NCBI GenBank assembly: GCA_944383765.1
Contig: CALWQT010000006.1
Span: forward strand, 1 to 64,000
From: an uncultured Lachnospiraceae bacterium
GTDB lineage: Bacteria; Bacillota; Clostridia; Lachnospirales; Lachnospiraceae
Reading direction: 5' to 3'
Length of the DNA stretch: 64,000 nucleotides
Below, in pieces: positions 35,475 through 45,039 of the stretch (position 1 is the first letter of the stretch; every line of letters begins with the position of its first letter). Both the position numbers and the translations under genes were made by a program. The notes under the pieces were generated by a model. The model saw only the letters and a program-made list of their open reading frames with translations. It did not search any database and was not told the DNA's origin.

Positions 35475-38139
35475 CTTCTCTCCTCCTTTTTCTGTCCGCC
35501 CAAACGCCTGCTGCCATACATACTACCAGAAGAACGGCGCTGGCAGCTGTTACTTCCAGGCCCAGTATCAATCCCTGAGGCATGTACTCCATCTCGATCG
35601 TATGGACACCTTCTGTCAGTTCCACCGTCAGGAAGGTATCAAACAGCTTTCTGGTGCTGACTTTTTCACCATCCACATATACCGTCCATCCCTTATCATA
35701 AGGAATACTGGTATATAAAAGACCGGCTTCTTCCATCTGGATCGTTCCTTTCAGTGTGGTATCCGTCCATTCCGTCAGGTCCCAGGGCTGTCTGTTCAGT
35801 TCTTCATAAATCTGCTGAAATGCCTGGTCTGAAAAGCGGTAGATCCTGGCCTGAAGGTCCGTTCCTGCCTCCTTCACCGCACTCAGCTCTATCGTCTCTC
35901 CCGGCTGGCATCGTCCCAGTTCCAGGAAATATCCCCGGTTTACATTATCAAAGGTTTTGCTTTCCTCTCCCCAGGCAACTTTTACTTCCTCCACCTTACG
36001 GTTGGAAATATAGGCATAATAATCTCCTTCCTGCTCTACGGTATAGGTATACAGGCTGCCGTCGTCCTGGCCATATACTTCTTCCAGCAAGGTATCCGTT
36101 CCCAGCACTGCACACAGGTCATTCTGCACGTCTGCCGGATTGGACAGATCCAGCTGCCAGTTATCCTCCAGGTCCATGGTGATTCCAAACCCTACTGGCA
36201 GCGTATATTCCTTCCGGTACAGCCAGGTCTCCCCTTCCTGCCCTGCCAGCGTCAAAAGAGGATTTCCCCCCTGGGACCAGGAGTAAAGCCCGTATCGTAT
36301 GGACAGCAAAGAATCTACCAAAGGTGTGCTTCCTTCAATGCTGTATGCATTGGTAGATGCCTCGCAGCCCATTCTTTTAAAGAATTCTGTCATATCCGCA
36401 TTAGCGGTGGACGAAAACAAGGATACGGAAGGAAAATTCATCCATGCCCCGTCATTCTTTGTCTTTGCGCCCACCTTCTCAATACGGTAAAACGTATCAT
36501 CCGGCAATAATCCGGATACCAGTTTTTCCACATCCTGATTGTCTTTTATATAGGCAGTCCGGCTGGTGGTCGTCACACTGGTAGCCGTTGTATTCACAGC
36601 CGCTTCCACACTCACCACAGTCAATGCCAGCAATACCAGCATATTACCGTTCACCAATTTCTTCTGATACAGATAGATCAGACCTGTATAAACTGCCAAA
36701 AACAAAATTGCCACATAAAATACAATAAAATGAAAGGCATCATCCGTGACCAGTTCCTGAGCCAGAAGCACAAAACAAACCGCTCCCCAGAATGCGATCA
36801 CAATATGCTTCCAGGGAGTTTCTTTCAGGTAACTGTACGCCCGGTAGCACAGAAACAGCATCAGGAAAATATAAATAAACGACTGGCGGCATGGAAGGCT
36901 GTTGGGATAATGAAAGCCATGCCAGATAAAATTCAGTACATTAATGGAAAAGCTGGCAAAAAAGAGCAGAAGCAGGCTGCAGTATACCGCCTTCTCCCTG
37001 ATGGAAATCTTCCGGCAGGCCAGATACAGCAAAAACAGCATAAGTACTGCCACACCGCAGTAAATATTGGGCCAATGGTCCAGTCCCACTTCTGTCTGCA
37101 CATTCCCAATATGTCTTGCCACCATATCGATGATGGAAAAATAGCTGCTGAAGGTCTGTGGAAAATTAAAATCCCCGGAAGCAGTCATCTGTAAGGCAAA
37201 TATCTCCGGAAGCAGAACAAAGGCCGCAAGCCCTCCTGCCAGCAAGGAATAGAAACCAAACTGGAAACAGTTGACCAGGTAATCCCAAGCTTTCTTCTTC
37301 CGTTCCAGAACCAAAAGGCCGGCAAAATAGATCACCATAAAGATGCAGGTCATAATGGAAATGTAATAATTGGAAAGAATGGAAAGTCCCAATGTCACAC
37401 AATAGATGCCGCCCTTCTTTTCTTTCACCAGGCGTTCCAATCCATAAACGATCAAAGGAAAGAGCCAGATACAATCCAGCCACATGATATTCCAGCTGTA
37501 AGCTGCCATATATCCGGACAAAGCATAGAAAATCCCAAAAAAGGCTACTCCGAAATCCCCGGTCCTGCAGTGTTTTCTCAGATACCAGGCAAAAGACAGG
37601 CCACTCAGCCCTATCTTCAGCACGATCATATACGTCATAAACTCAATGATATAGGCCTTCGGGCAAAGAATGATCAGCCAGTTCAGAGGGCTGGCCAGAT
37701 AATAGGCATAAAGAGCTGCAAAATTCACTCCTCCCCCTACATCCCAGCTGTACAGCAGACTTCCCCCGCTTCTGATCTTATGATGGAATTCAGAAAAAAA
37801 CGGAGCATACTGGTGGTACATATCTGTCCTCAGAAAACTATTTTCTCCAAAAGGAAATATGCCTCTCTGCACAAATATGATGATCATAATCAGGACCGGA
37901 ATCAAAAAGGCGGCAGCCAGTCCGTCAGATGGACGGAACACATACGCTGCCTGTTTTTTCCTTTCCCTGTCCTTATCCTCTGTTTCCACCGGCTCTTCTT
38001 CTGCTTCTTCTACCAGAAGTTCCTCCACGACCAGGTCCTCTTCCTCACTGTATGGTTCTTTTTTCATATTACCTCTCTCCACAGTCTCCAGAATCTTGTC
38101 CAGTTCCTTGGAAATCTCTCCAAATTCTTCCTGTTTCAT
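35437..38139 (-). CDS. YfhO-family membrane glycosyltransferase-like protein
   Basis: This is about 900 aa from the ATG at 38139, which follows the GtrA stop as TGATATG behind CGGAGAAAAG. An acidic N-terminal tail (about 1-75) precedes roughly 13 membrane helices (about 78-520) and a C-terminal extracytoplasmic domain with a last helix (about 860-885). YfhO proteins are GT-C-fold-like. In Bacillus YfhO glycosylates lipoteichoic acid using a lipid-linked sugar. The upstream GtrA gene, a lipid-sugar flippase family, supports this. The Glu-rich N-terminal extension is unusual. Confidence 0.87.
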   Translation of the reverse strand: MKQEEFGEISKELDKILETVERGNMKKEPYSEEEDLVVEELLVEEAEEEPVETEDKDRERKKQAAYVFRPSDGLAAAFLIPVLIMIIIFVQRGIFPFGENSFLRTDMYHQYAPFFSEFHHKIRSGGSLLYSWDVGGGVNFAALYAYYLASPLNWLIILCPKAYIIEFMTYMIVLKIGLSGLSFAWYLRKHCRTGDFGVAFFGIFYALSGYMAAYSWNIMWLDCIWLFPLIVYGLERLVKEKKGGIYCVTLGLSILSNYYISIMTCIFMVIYFAGLLVLERKKKAWDYLVNCFQFGFYSLLAGGLAAFVLLPEIFALQMTASGDFNFPQTFSSYFSIIDMVARHIGNVQTEVGLDHWPNIYCGVAVLMLFLLYLACRKISIREKAVYCSLLLLFFASFSINVLNFIWHGFHYPNSLPCRQSFIYIFLMLFLCYRAYSYLKETPWKHIVIAFWGAVCFVLLAQELVTDDAFHFIVFYVAILFLAVYTGLIYLYQKKLVNGNMLVLLALTVVSVEAAVNTTATSVTTTSRTAYIKDNQDVEKLVSGLLPDDTFYRIEKVGAKTKNDGAWMNFPSVSLFSSTANADMTEFFKRMGCEASTNAYSIEGSTPLVDSLLSIRYGLYSWSQGGNPLLTLAGQEGETWLYRKEYTLPVGFGITMDLEDNWQLDLSNPADVQNDLCAVLGTDTLLEEVYGQDDGSLYTYTVEQEGDYYAYISNRKVEEVKVAWGEESKTFDNVNRGYFLELGRCQPGETIELSAVKEAGTDLQARIYRFSDQAFQQIYEELNRQPWDLTEWTDTTLKGTIQMEEAGLLYTSIPYDKGWTVYVDGEKVSTRKLFDTFLTVELTEGVHTIEMEYMPQGLILGLEVTAASAVLLVVCMAAGVWADRKRRREDGSKDVSGEAGV

Positions 38140-38140
38140 A

Positions 38141-38566
38141 TCAACTTTTCTCCGACGATTTCTTTCTAAATATGACCAGCTTACTGAATACATAATTAAG
38201 GATCAGCGAAATAGCTGATACCACTACTTTACACAAAATATCCTGACGTATCCCTAAGCCATCCACCATAACTACCATCGCCACATAGGTGAACACCGCA
38301 GTGAACAAACGGCAGGCAAAGAAACTGGCAGCCTCCCTGAGCAAATGTCTGAAATGAAAATCATGATTTTCAAACACAAAAATCTTATTGGTCACATAAG
38401 CAAATAAAATGGCAAAAAACTGGCTTAATATAGTGGCCATCTTATATCCTGCCGGCTGACGCAGCATAAGATAAGAAACCCAATCCACCAGTGTAGTCAG
38501 CACGCCAAAAATAAAATAAGAAATTACTTCTTTATTGAACAATCTGTCCCTGATCCTGTCAAACAT
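38141..38566 (-). CDS. GtrA-family membrane protein
   Basis: This 141-aa protein has four membrane helices (starting near 18, 45, 80 and 110). The GtrA signature is seen in FGVLTTLVDWVSYLML and FAYVTNKIFVF. The family is thought to flip polyprenyl-phosphate sugars for cell-envelope glycosylation. It is the first gene before YfhO, fchA, folD and YdcZ, and stop and start codons with YfhO nearly touch. Confidence 0.88.
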   Translation of the reverse strand: MFDRIRDRLFNKEVISYFIFGVLTTLVDWVSYLMLRQPAGYKMATILSQFFAILFAYVTNKIFVFENHDFHFRHLLREAASFFACRLFTAVFTYVAMVVMVDGLGIRQDILCKVVVSAISLILNYVFSKLVIFRKKSSEKS

Positions 38567-38610
38567 GTTTCCGCCTCTTTTCTCCCTATTTCTCCTGTCT
38601 GTCTCCGGTT

Positions 38611-38639
38611 ATTGTAGTATAGCCGGGAATAAATGTAAA
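38611..38639 (-). promoter_or_regulatory. Promoter of the gtrA-yfhO-fchA-folD run
   Basis: Minus-strand TTTACA (38639-38634) and TACAAT (38616-38611), spacer 17 bp, about 45 bp before gtrA. This suggests that gtrA is the first gene of the operon. Confidence 0.6.
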
Positions 38640-38644
38640 GCTTG

Positions 38645-39646
38645 TCACTCCACGTCCACCAGCCAGTCTTCCATACCCTCTGAATAGTGGAGTTCACCAT
38701 CTTCTGTAATAAAAATCCCCCATACACCTTCCAGGGAATCTACCAGTTCCATGCCTTTTTCCAATCCTAGGGAAAAACAGGTAGTACTCAGGCCATCACC
38801 GTCTACAGACTTCTCCGAAAGAATGGTAACTTCCGTCAGTCCATTTTCATAAGGATACCCTGTGGACGGATCCAGAATATGATGGTAATTGATTCCATCC
38901 TGAACAAAATGCCGCTCATATACCCCGGAAGATACCACCGACATTCCATTGACCGCTACCGCTGCCACCGTTTCACTCCGCTCTCCGTAAGGTTTCTGGA
39001 TTCCTATCTGGAAATCCTTCCCATCTGGCCGTCCTCCTACACAAAGTACATTTCCTCCCAGATTGATAATGGCACTTTCCACGCCCTGGCTCTCCAGATA
39101 TTCCTTCAGCCGGTCTGCAATATATCCTTTTGCAATCGCTCCCAGATCGATTCTTGTCTCGTCATCCTGAAACAGTACGTTATTTCCACTGACCGAAATT
39201 TTCTCATATCCCACGTTTTTCAGATTCTGACTGATCAGTTCCTGGTCTGGCACTTTAGGCTCGGCGGCTGTAAAATCCCATAAGGAACTGACTGGTTCAA
39301 TGGTAATATCAAAAGCTCCTCCGGATAAACGGCTATAGTACAAACCCTTTTCGATCACTTCCGCTGTCTCCTCTGAAACTTCCATCTCCCGGGTTCCTGC
39401 TTCTCTGTGATTGATCCGGTAAACATCACTGCCCTCCACTGTTTTGCTGAGCAATTCCTCATATTCCCGGCACAAGTCCATGCATTCCTCTAAAACTTCC
39501 TGCTGATCGTTATCATATACCGTCAACGTTACAAATGTGTTCAGTAAAAAACCAGACTTTGTGATTGGTTCCGCTGGTTTTCCACAACCTTGCAGACATA
39601 GCACTGCAAACATATATATGGCAATTTTCTTTATTTTCGTTTTCAT
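38645..39646 (-). CDS. apbE: ApbE, FAD:protein FMN transferase (lipoprotein)
   Basis: This 333-aa surface lipoprotein (lipobox LQGC, Cys21) covalently attaches FMN to Thr or Ser of partner proteins. Family motifs are present: LLNTFVTLTVYD, FDITIEPVSSLWDF, IDLGAIAKGYIADRL, NLGGNV and ILDPSTGYPYENG. The usual targets (Rnf or Nqr subunits, FMN-binding-domain proteins) are not in this window, so its substrate lies elsewhere in the genome. It appears to be a single gene. Confidence 0.93.
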   Translation of the reverse strand: MKTKIKKIAIYMFAVLCLQGCGKPAEPITKSGFLLNTFVTLTVYDNDQQEVLEECMDLCREYEELLSKTVEGSDVYRINHREAGTREMEVSEETAEVIEKGLYYSRLSGGAFDITIEPVSSLWDFTAAEPKVPDQELISQNLKNVGYEKISVSGNNVLFQDDETRIDLGAIAKGYIADRLKEYLESQGVESAIINLGGNVLCVGGRPDGKDFQIGIQKPYGERSETVAAVAVNGMSVVSSGVYERHFVQDGINYHHILDPSTGYPYENGLTEVTILSEKSVDGDGLSTTCFSLGLEKGMELVDSLEGVWGIFITEDGELHYSEGMEDWLVDVE

Positions 39647-39788
39647 TCTGTCCTCTTTTTATTATATTTTCGGAATATATGCTAGATTTTCAATATCTAA
39701 TATGTTATATTATTGATATGATATTATTTAAAATGTTATATCAAATATTTATATATATTATTTTTGTTATGATAAGAAAGGATTTTTT

Positions 39789-40667
39789 ATGAAGTTAAAG
39801 CAACTCATCACCTTTAAAGTTGTATGCGAAGAAGAAAGTATTACAAAAGCAGCCTCTCGTCTCTCTACTACCCAGCCAGCTATTTCCAGGACAATCGGGG
39901 AATTGGAAGAAGACCTGGGAATCCAGCTGTTTGACCGTACTTCCAGAAAAGTACTCTTAAACGATACCGGCCGTCTGTTTCTCTCCAAAGTTGTTCCGTT
40001 GCTGGACCTTTACGATGACCTGGAACGGAGTTTCAAAGGCATGGATATACAGCCTACTCTAAAAATCGGAGCCACTCCTTCCATCGCCAGCACAATCCTT
40101 CTTCCAATACTGGAAAAATTTCAAACTGCCCATCCAGACATTCAGGCACGGATCACCGTAGCCGGAGAAAACCAGCTGGAAGACTTTCTGCTCCGCTATG
40201 AAATCGATATGGCTCTTACGGAAGGAATGATGGATCACGAGCGTTTTGTAAAAGTTCCGGTAGCCACGGAACCTTTGGCTGTTCTTTGTTCCCCCTCCAA
40301 TCCCCTGACCATTGCATCTTCTCTGACTGCATCAGAACTGGCCAAACAGCCTCTCCTGCTCAGAGAGCCTGGAAGTGTGATCCGTCAGATGGTAGACAGT
40401 GCCTTTCTCTTTTATAATATTGCTCCAGTACCGGTTTGGACCAGCTGCAGCTGTGCCGTTCTTCTCAATGCCGCAAAACGGGGACTGGGAATCACCATTT
40501 TACCAAGGAGCCTGGCACAACGGGAACTGGCAGAAGGTACGCTTACCGAATTGGATATTCAGGACTTCAATCTGTCCTGCACAACCCATGTCACATTCCT
40601 TCAGGATAAATATCAGACTCTTGCCTTCCAGTCTTTTGTCAACCTGATCCTCTTTTCTGTTACCTGA
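39789..40667 (+). CDS. LysR-type transcriptional regulator
   Basis: This 292-aa regulator has an N-terminal winged helix (KLKQLITFKVVCEEESITKAA, then LSTTQPAISRTIGELEEDLGI) and a two-lobed effector-binding domain (about 90-290). LysR proteins usually bind near a divergent gene, which here would be apbE. The intergenic region is extremely AT-rich and carries two copies of ATGTTATAT (39702-39710, 39733-39741). It converges with the aminotransferase gene, so a role in controlling apbE or a distant gene is equally possible. Confidence 0.9.
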   Translation: MKLKQLITFKVVCEEESITKAASRLSTTQPAISRTIGELEEDLGIQLFDRTSRKVLLNDTGRLFLSKVVPLLDLYDDLERSFKGMDIQPTLKIGATPSIASTILLPILEKFQTAHPDIQARITVAGENQLEDFLLRYEIDMALTEGMMDHERFVKVPVATEPLAVLCSPSNPLTIASSLTASELAKQPLLLREPGSVIRQMVDSAFLFYNIAPVPVWTSCSCAVLLNAAKRGLGITILPRSLAQRELAEGTLTELDIQDFNLSCTTHVTFLQDKYQTLAFQSFVNLILFSVT

Positions 40668-40683
40668 TATCTTTTCCCATATT

Positions 40684-40722
40684 TCAGAAATTCCCGACGA
40701 TATCCAATCGCCGGGAATTTTT
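40684..40722. terminator. Terminator between LysR and aminotransferase genes
   Basis: AAATTCCCGACGA pairs with the TCGCCGGGAATTT side and is followed by a T-run on the plus strand. An A-run precedes it less clearly on the other side. It lies between the two convergent stop codons. Confidence 0.8.
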
Positions 40723-40732
40723 TATCTCTATT

Positions 40733-42022
40733 CTATTTCATTCCTGCCAGAAGCTTTTCCACACTTACCAGTTTTGTACACAGGCAAAGCAGCTCTGTGG
40801 CCAGTTCCAGATCTGCCAGCGGCGGATAGGAAGGTGCGATACGGATATTGCTGTCATGAGGATCTTTTCCATAAGGATAAGTAGCTCCTGCGCCGGTCAA
40901 AATCACTCCTGCTTTTTTGCATCTTGCTACAATCTCTTTTGCACAGCCTTCCATGGAATCAAAGGAAATAAAATATCCTCCCTTGGGTTTCGTCCACTGG
41001 GCAATGCCAAGACCTCCCAGTTCTCTCTCCAGGATATTATCCACAGCTTCAAACTTCGGTCTCAGAATATCCGCATGTTTCCGCATATGTTCCATCATTC
41101 CGTGGATGCCTTTAAAGAATCTTACATGACGCAGCTGATTTACCTTATCATGGCCGATGGTCTGCATAGACAGCTGCTTTTTGATATCTTCCAGGTTATT
41201 GGGAGATGCTGCAAGAGCCGCAATTCCAGACCCTGGAAAACTGATCTTTGACGTAGAAGCAAATTTATAAACCAAATCTGGATTTCCTGCCCGCTTACAT
41301 TCCTGAAGAATCTCCAGCAAATGGTCCTGGTCATGGTCATACAGATGATGGATGGTATATGCGTTATCCCAGTAAATACGGAAATCCCGGGCAGCCGGCT
41401 TTAACCTGGCAAATCTTCTTACGGTTTCATCCGAATAGGAATATCCCTGAGGATTGGAATATTTGGGAACACACCAGATACCCTTAATGGTTTCATCAGA
41501 AGATACCAGTTCTTCCACCATATCCATATCCGGTCCTTCTTCTGTCATAGGTATATTGATCATCTCGATCCCAAAATATTCTGTAATAGCAAAATGTCTG
41601 TCATAGCCGGGAACCGGACATAAAAACTTTACTTTATCCAGTTTTCCCCATGGGGTACTTCCCATTACTCCATTGGTAATAGAACGAGCTACCGTATCAT
41701 ACATCACATTCAGGCTGGAATTTCCATAGATGATCACATTATCAGGAGCCACCTCCATCATATCTGCGATCAGTTCTTTCACCTCATGAATCCCGTCCAG
41801 GCAGCCGTAATTCCGGCAATCAGTGCCATCATCACAGGTCAGATCATCTTTACTGCTGAGAACGTCCATCATTCCCATAGACAGATCCAACTGAGCCAGG
41901 CTGGGTTTTCCTCTGGACATATCCAGGCGCAGATCCCTTTCCTGCATCTCCTTATACTGCTCCGCCAGTTCTTTTCTCTGCAATTCCAATTCTTCTTTTG
42001 TCATTTCCACATACGGTTTCAT
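40733..42022 (-). CDS. PLP-dependent aminotransferase, aspartate aminotransferase class Ic
   Basis: This 429-aa enzyme has the fold-type I pattern. DMSRGKPS near the start, NYGCLDGIHEVKE, and the PLP-binding YKFASTSKISFPGSG with the Schiff-base Lys near 262. The variant matches the class Ic (PF12897-type) group, not the classical AspC. The likely reaction is transfer of the amino group between aspartate or a related amino acid and 2-oxoglutarate. It has its own promoter; no biosynthetic neighbours are present. Confidence 0.85.
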   Translation of the reverse strand: MKPYVEMTKEELELQRKELAEQYKEMQERDLRLDMSRGKPSLAQLDLSMGMMDVLSSKDDLTCDDGTDCRNYGCLDGIHEVKELIADMMEVAPDNVIIYGNSSLNVMYDTVARSITNGVMGSTPWGKLDKVKFLCPVPGYDRHFAITEYFGIEMINIPMTEEGPDMDMVEELVSSDETIKGIWCVPKYSNPQGYSYSDETVRRFARLKPAARDFRIYWDNAYTIHHLYDHDQDHLLEILQECKRAGNPDLVYKFASTSKISFPGSGIAALAASPNNLEDIKKQLSMQTIGHDKVNQLRHVRFFKGIHGMMEHMRKHADILRPKFEAVDNILERELGGLGIAQWTKPKGGYFISFDSMEGCAKEIVARCKKAGVILTGAGATYPYGKDPHDSNIRIAPSYPPLADLELATELLCLCTKLVSVEKLLAGMK

Positions 42023-42083
42023 AATTGCACTCTCCTCGTTCTGTCATAGTCAGTATTTTTACTCTTAATTTCCCAATGGTATC

Positions 42084-42112
42084 ATTATCTTACAAAAACG
42101 TCCTTATTGCAA
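42084..42112 (-). promoter_or_regulatory. Promoter of the aminotransferase gene
   Basis: Minus-strand TTGCAA (42112-42107) and GATAAT (42089-42084) with 17 bp between, about 60 bp before the start. Confidence 0.55.
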
Positions 42113-42162
42113 GCTTTTTTTGTTCCCGGGATCTGTAAGGTTTCCGGGAAGCTCTGCTCATC

Positions 42163-42191
42163 TTGACAAGCCCCTTCCTACCCCCTACAAT
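42163..42191 (+). promoter_or_regulatory. Sigma-A promoter of the NYN-domain gene
   Basis: Perfect TTGACA (42163-42168), a C-rich 17-bp spacer, then TACAAT (42186-42191), about 40 bp before the start. Confidence 0.75.
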
Positions 42192-42232
42192 ATTAAGCAG
42201 TACACATAATAATAGAAGAAAGGATTTCTCCC

Positions 42233-42751
42233 ATGGCAGACTATCTATTAGTGGACGGATACAACATTATATTTGCCTGGCCTGAGCTAAAACAGCTGGC
42301 TGAAACCAATCTGGATTCCGCTCGCTTAAAGCTTCAGGATATTCTCTCCAATTATCAGGGATTCCGTAAATGCCGGGTAATCCTGGTCTTTGACGGTTAT
42401 AAAGTAAAAGGTAATCCGGGAGAAGTGATCCAGTATCATAATATCCATGTGATTTTTACCAAAGAAGCAGAAACAGCTGACCAGTATATTGAAAAAGTAA
42501 CCCAGGAGATCGGCCGTACCCATCATGTGCGGGTTGCCACTTCTGACCGTCTGGAACAGGTCATTATCCTGGGAAAAGGCGCTGTCCGGCTTTCCGCCAG
42601 AGATCTGGCAAAAGAAATCCGGGAAACCAATCAGGAAATACGCTCCCAGCATCTGGAAAAAACACCTTCCAGAAAAAACAGGCTTTTTGACAATATAGAT
42701 GCCAGTCTTTTTGAATATCTGGAAGACATCCGTCTGAACAGAAAAAAGTAA
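42233..42751 (+). CDS. NYN-domain protein, YacP/Rae1-like ribosome-associated nuclease
   Basis: This 172-aa protein begins YLLVDGYNIIFAWPEL, the PIN/NYN active-site Asp. Further acidic residues are at VFDGYKVKG, ETADQYIEK and VATSDRLEQ. Bacillus YacP (Rae1) cleaves mRNA in the ribosomal A site. The C-terminus is basic, as expected for ribosome binding. The ATG follows AGAAAGGA. It has its own promoter. Confidence 0.9.
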   Translation: MADYLLVDGYNIIFAWPELKQLAETNLDSARLKLQDILSNYQGFRKCRVILVFDGYKVKGNPGEVIQYHNIHVIFTKEAETADQYIEKVTQEIGRTHHVRVATSDRLEQVIILGKGAVRLSARDLAKEIRETNQEIRSQHLEKTPSRKNRLFDNIDASLFEYLEDIRLNRKK

Positions 42752-42840
42752 GGATTCTTTAAGCTTATCTTTCTACCCTACCGGTTTCTCCTTTGCTATA
42801 ATATTGATATCAAAATCAACGAATCAGGAGGACTTTATTT

Positions 42841-43701
42841 ATGAAAAAAAGATATCAGCTTCTGGCCTGTTTTTGCGCTGCCATACTGGCTGCCACAGGA
42901 AGTACCTTTCCGGCATCTGCTTCCCAGCTATCCCCCACCCGGATATGGGGACCTGTAACCAAAGAATCCGATAGCCGTCTGACTATTGACAACCACAGTT
43001 CCTCATCATCTTCCGGAGATATTGTCATCAATCTTTCCGAAGAAACTAAGATTCTGGATGCTGTCAGCGGCATGCCTCTTTCCCTAGATCAGATTTCTGA
43101 CGGAGAATCTGTCTATGCCTATGTAGGTCCGGCTATGACTATGAGCCTTCCGCCTCAGACTTCATCTCCAGTGATCCTGGCTCGTATTCCTGCAGACTTT
43201 AAAGTTCCTGATTACATAGAAGTAGCTTCTATGGAAAAAAACGGAAGCGGATATACCCTTACCTCTGTGGACGGTCTTACATTCCAGGTACCGGATACCT
43301 GCTCCATCACTCCATATCTTACCAGAAACATGCTTGTCCTGGAAAATCTTTATCCAGGTGCCCACTGTCTGGTATGGTCTGATGCTTCCAATACTGCTTC
43401 CAAAATCATGATGTTCCAGCCTTACGCTCCCGGTTCCCAGGAAAATCAGAGCGGCTGGATCCTTACTTCCGGAACTGCCGGAACCTCAGACGCTGAGTGG
43501 ACTTATAAAAATGCTGACGGTTCTCTGGCATACGGCTGGCTTCAGGATAACGGAAAATGGTATTATCTGAATCCGGAAACAGGAATCATGGAACGCGGTT
43601 TCATTCAGGTTGACGGAAAAACCTATTATATGACGGCAGACGGCAGTATGCTCACCTCTGCCCACACATTTACTCCTGATAGTACAGGAGCCTTTTATTA
43701 A
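42841..43701 (+). CDS. Secreted protein with C-terminal cell-wall-binding repeats
   Basis: This 286-aa protein has a signal peptide (about 1-28, cleavage near SASA). The middle (about 30-205) is beta-rich and unassigned. The C-terminus (about 215-275) has two to three choline-binding-type repeats with Gly-Trp and Tyr-Tyr pairs (YGWLQDNGKWYYLN, GFIQVDGKTYYMT). These repeats bind teichoic acid or other wall sugars. A TATAAT box (42797-42802) lies upstream without a clear -35. Function of the central part is unknown. Confidence 0.75.
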   Translation: MKKRYQLLACFCAAILAATGSTFPASASQLSPTRIWGPVTKESDSRLTIDNHSSSSSSGDIVINLSEETKILDAVSGMPLSLDQISDGESVYAYVGPAMTMSLPPQTSSPVILARIPADFKVPDYIEVASMEKNGSGYTLTSVDGLTFQVPDTCSITPYLTRNMLVLENLYPGAHCLVWSDASNTASKIMMFQPYAPGSQENQSGWILTSGTAGTSDAEWTYKNADGSLAYGWLQDNGKWYYLNPETGIMERGFIQVDGKTYYMTADGSMLTSAHTFTPDSTGAFY

Positions 43702-43725
43702 AATTATGAAATGAGATACAAAAAG

Positions 43726-43766
43726 AACTGCCGGGCAGCTGGATCATTCAGCTGCCCGGCAGTTTT
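43726..43766. terminator. Bidirectional terminator between the secreted protein gene and tyrS
   Basis: A 16-bp perfect stem (AACTGCCGGGCAGCTG with its complement) encloses a 7-nt loop, with a short A-run before and a T-run after. It serves both convergent genes. Confidence 0.9.
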
Positions 43767-43782
43767 CATATAAAAGATACTC

Positions 43783-45009
43783 TTATTTCACAACTACCTT
43801 CATGAAATTCTTTTTGCCTCTTTTTACAAGAATTCCTTCACTTCCAATTTCCTCTTTGGTAAACTCAGCCTTAATATCCTTCACCTGCTGGCCATCCACG
43901 GAAACTCCTCCCTGTTCCACATTCCTTCTTGCATCAGAACGGGAAGAAGTCAGACCGGACTTCTGGAGAATCGTCAGAATCCCAACTTTTCCATTTTCAA
44001 AATCTTCCTCTGACAGTTCAAATGTAGGCATATTTTCAGAATTTCCTGTTCCGGAAAACAATGCCTTGGATGCTTCTTCCGCTTTCTTTGCCTCTTCTTC
44101 TCCATGCACCAGGGCTGTAAGTTCATATGCCAGGATTTCTTTCGCACGATTCAGCTGGCTTCCCTCCCACTGATCCATTTCATCAATCTGTTCCAGCGGC
44201 AGGAACGTGAGCATACGCAGGCATTTCAATACATCTGCATCTGCTACGTTTCTCCAGTACTGATAGAATTCAAACGGTGAAGTCTTATTCGGATCCAGCC
44301 ATACAGCTCCCGACTGGGTTTTTCCCATTTTCTTTCCTTCTGAATTCAGCAGCAGAGTGATTGTCATAGCATGAGCATCTTTTCCCAGTTTCCGGCGGAT
44401 CAACTCTGTACCGCCCAGCATATTGCTCCACTGGTCATCACCGCCAAACTGCATATTGCAGCCATAGCGCTGGAACAGCTCATAAAAATCGTAACTCTGC
44501 ATGATCATATAGTTAAATTCCAGGAAACTTAAGCCTTTCTCCATTCTCTGCTTATAACATTCCGCACGGAGCATATTGTTTACGCTGAAGCAGGCACCCA
44601 CTTCCCTTAACAGTTCCACATAATTCAGTTTCAGAAGCCAGTCCGCATTGTTTACCATCAGAGCTTTTCCATCAGAAAAATCAATAAAACGGCTCATCTG
44701 TTTTTTAAAGCACTCGCAGTTGTGTTCGATCATCTCTTCTGTCATCATCTGGCGCATGTCTGTACGTCCGGAAGGGTCTCCCACCATACCGGTTCCGCCG
44801 CCGATCAGGGCGATCGGACGGTTTCCTGCCATCTGCAAACGTTTCATCAGGCAAAGAGCCATAAAATGTCCCACATGAAGGCTGTCTGCCGTCGGATCAA
44901 AACCGATATAAAACGTTGCTTTTCCATTGTTCACCATATTTTTGATTTCTTCTTCGTTGGTTACCTGAGCGATCAGTCCCCTGGCAACCAGTTCTTCATA
45001 AATCTGCAT
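43783..45009 (-). CDS. tyrS: Tyrosyl-tRNA synthetase
   Basis: This 408-aa class I synthetase charges tRNA-Tyr. The HIGH-type motif is HVGH in PTADSLHVGHF and the KMSKS-type loop is KMGKT. The C-terminal S4 RNA-binding domain (about 340-405) is present. The start at 45009 is the second of two ATGs behind AAAAGGAG. The T-box leader directly upstream controls it. Confidence 0.96.
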   Translation of the reverse strand: MQIYEELVARGLIAQVTNEEEIKNMVNNGKATFYIGFDPTADSLHVGHFMALCLMKRLQMAGNRPIALIGGGTGMVGDPSGRTDMRQMMTEEMIEHNCECFKKQMSRFIDFSDGKALMVNNADWLLKLNYVELLREVGACFSVNNMLRAECYKQRMEKGLSFLEFNYMIMQSYDFYELFQRYGCNMQFGGDDQWSNMLGGTELIRRKLGKDAHAMTITLLLNSEGKKMGKTQSGAVWLDPNKTSPFEFYQYWRNVADADVLKCLRMLTFLPLEQIDEMDQWEGSQLNRAKEILAYELTALVHGEEEAKKAEEASKALFSGTGNSENMPTFELSEEDFENGKVGILTILQKSGLTSSRSDARRNVEQGGVSVDGQQVKDIKAEFTKEEIGSEGILVKRGKKNFMKVVVK

Positions 45010-45039
45010 CTTCATTCTCCTTTTCTTGCTATATCGTTC

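Noticed and set aside
42123..42150. Hairpin TTCCCGG/CCGGGAA before the NYN gene promoter
   Set aside because: The T-run lies on the wrong side for a terminator of either flanking transcript and the stem is short.
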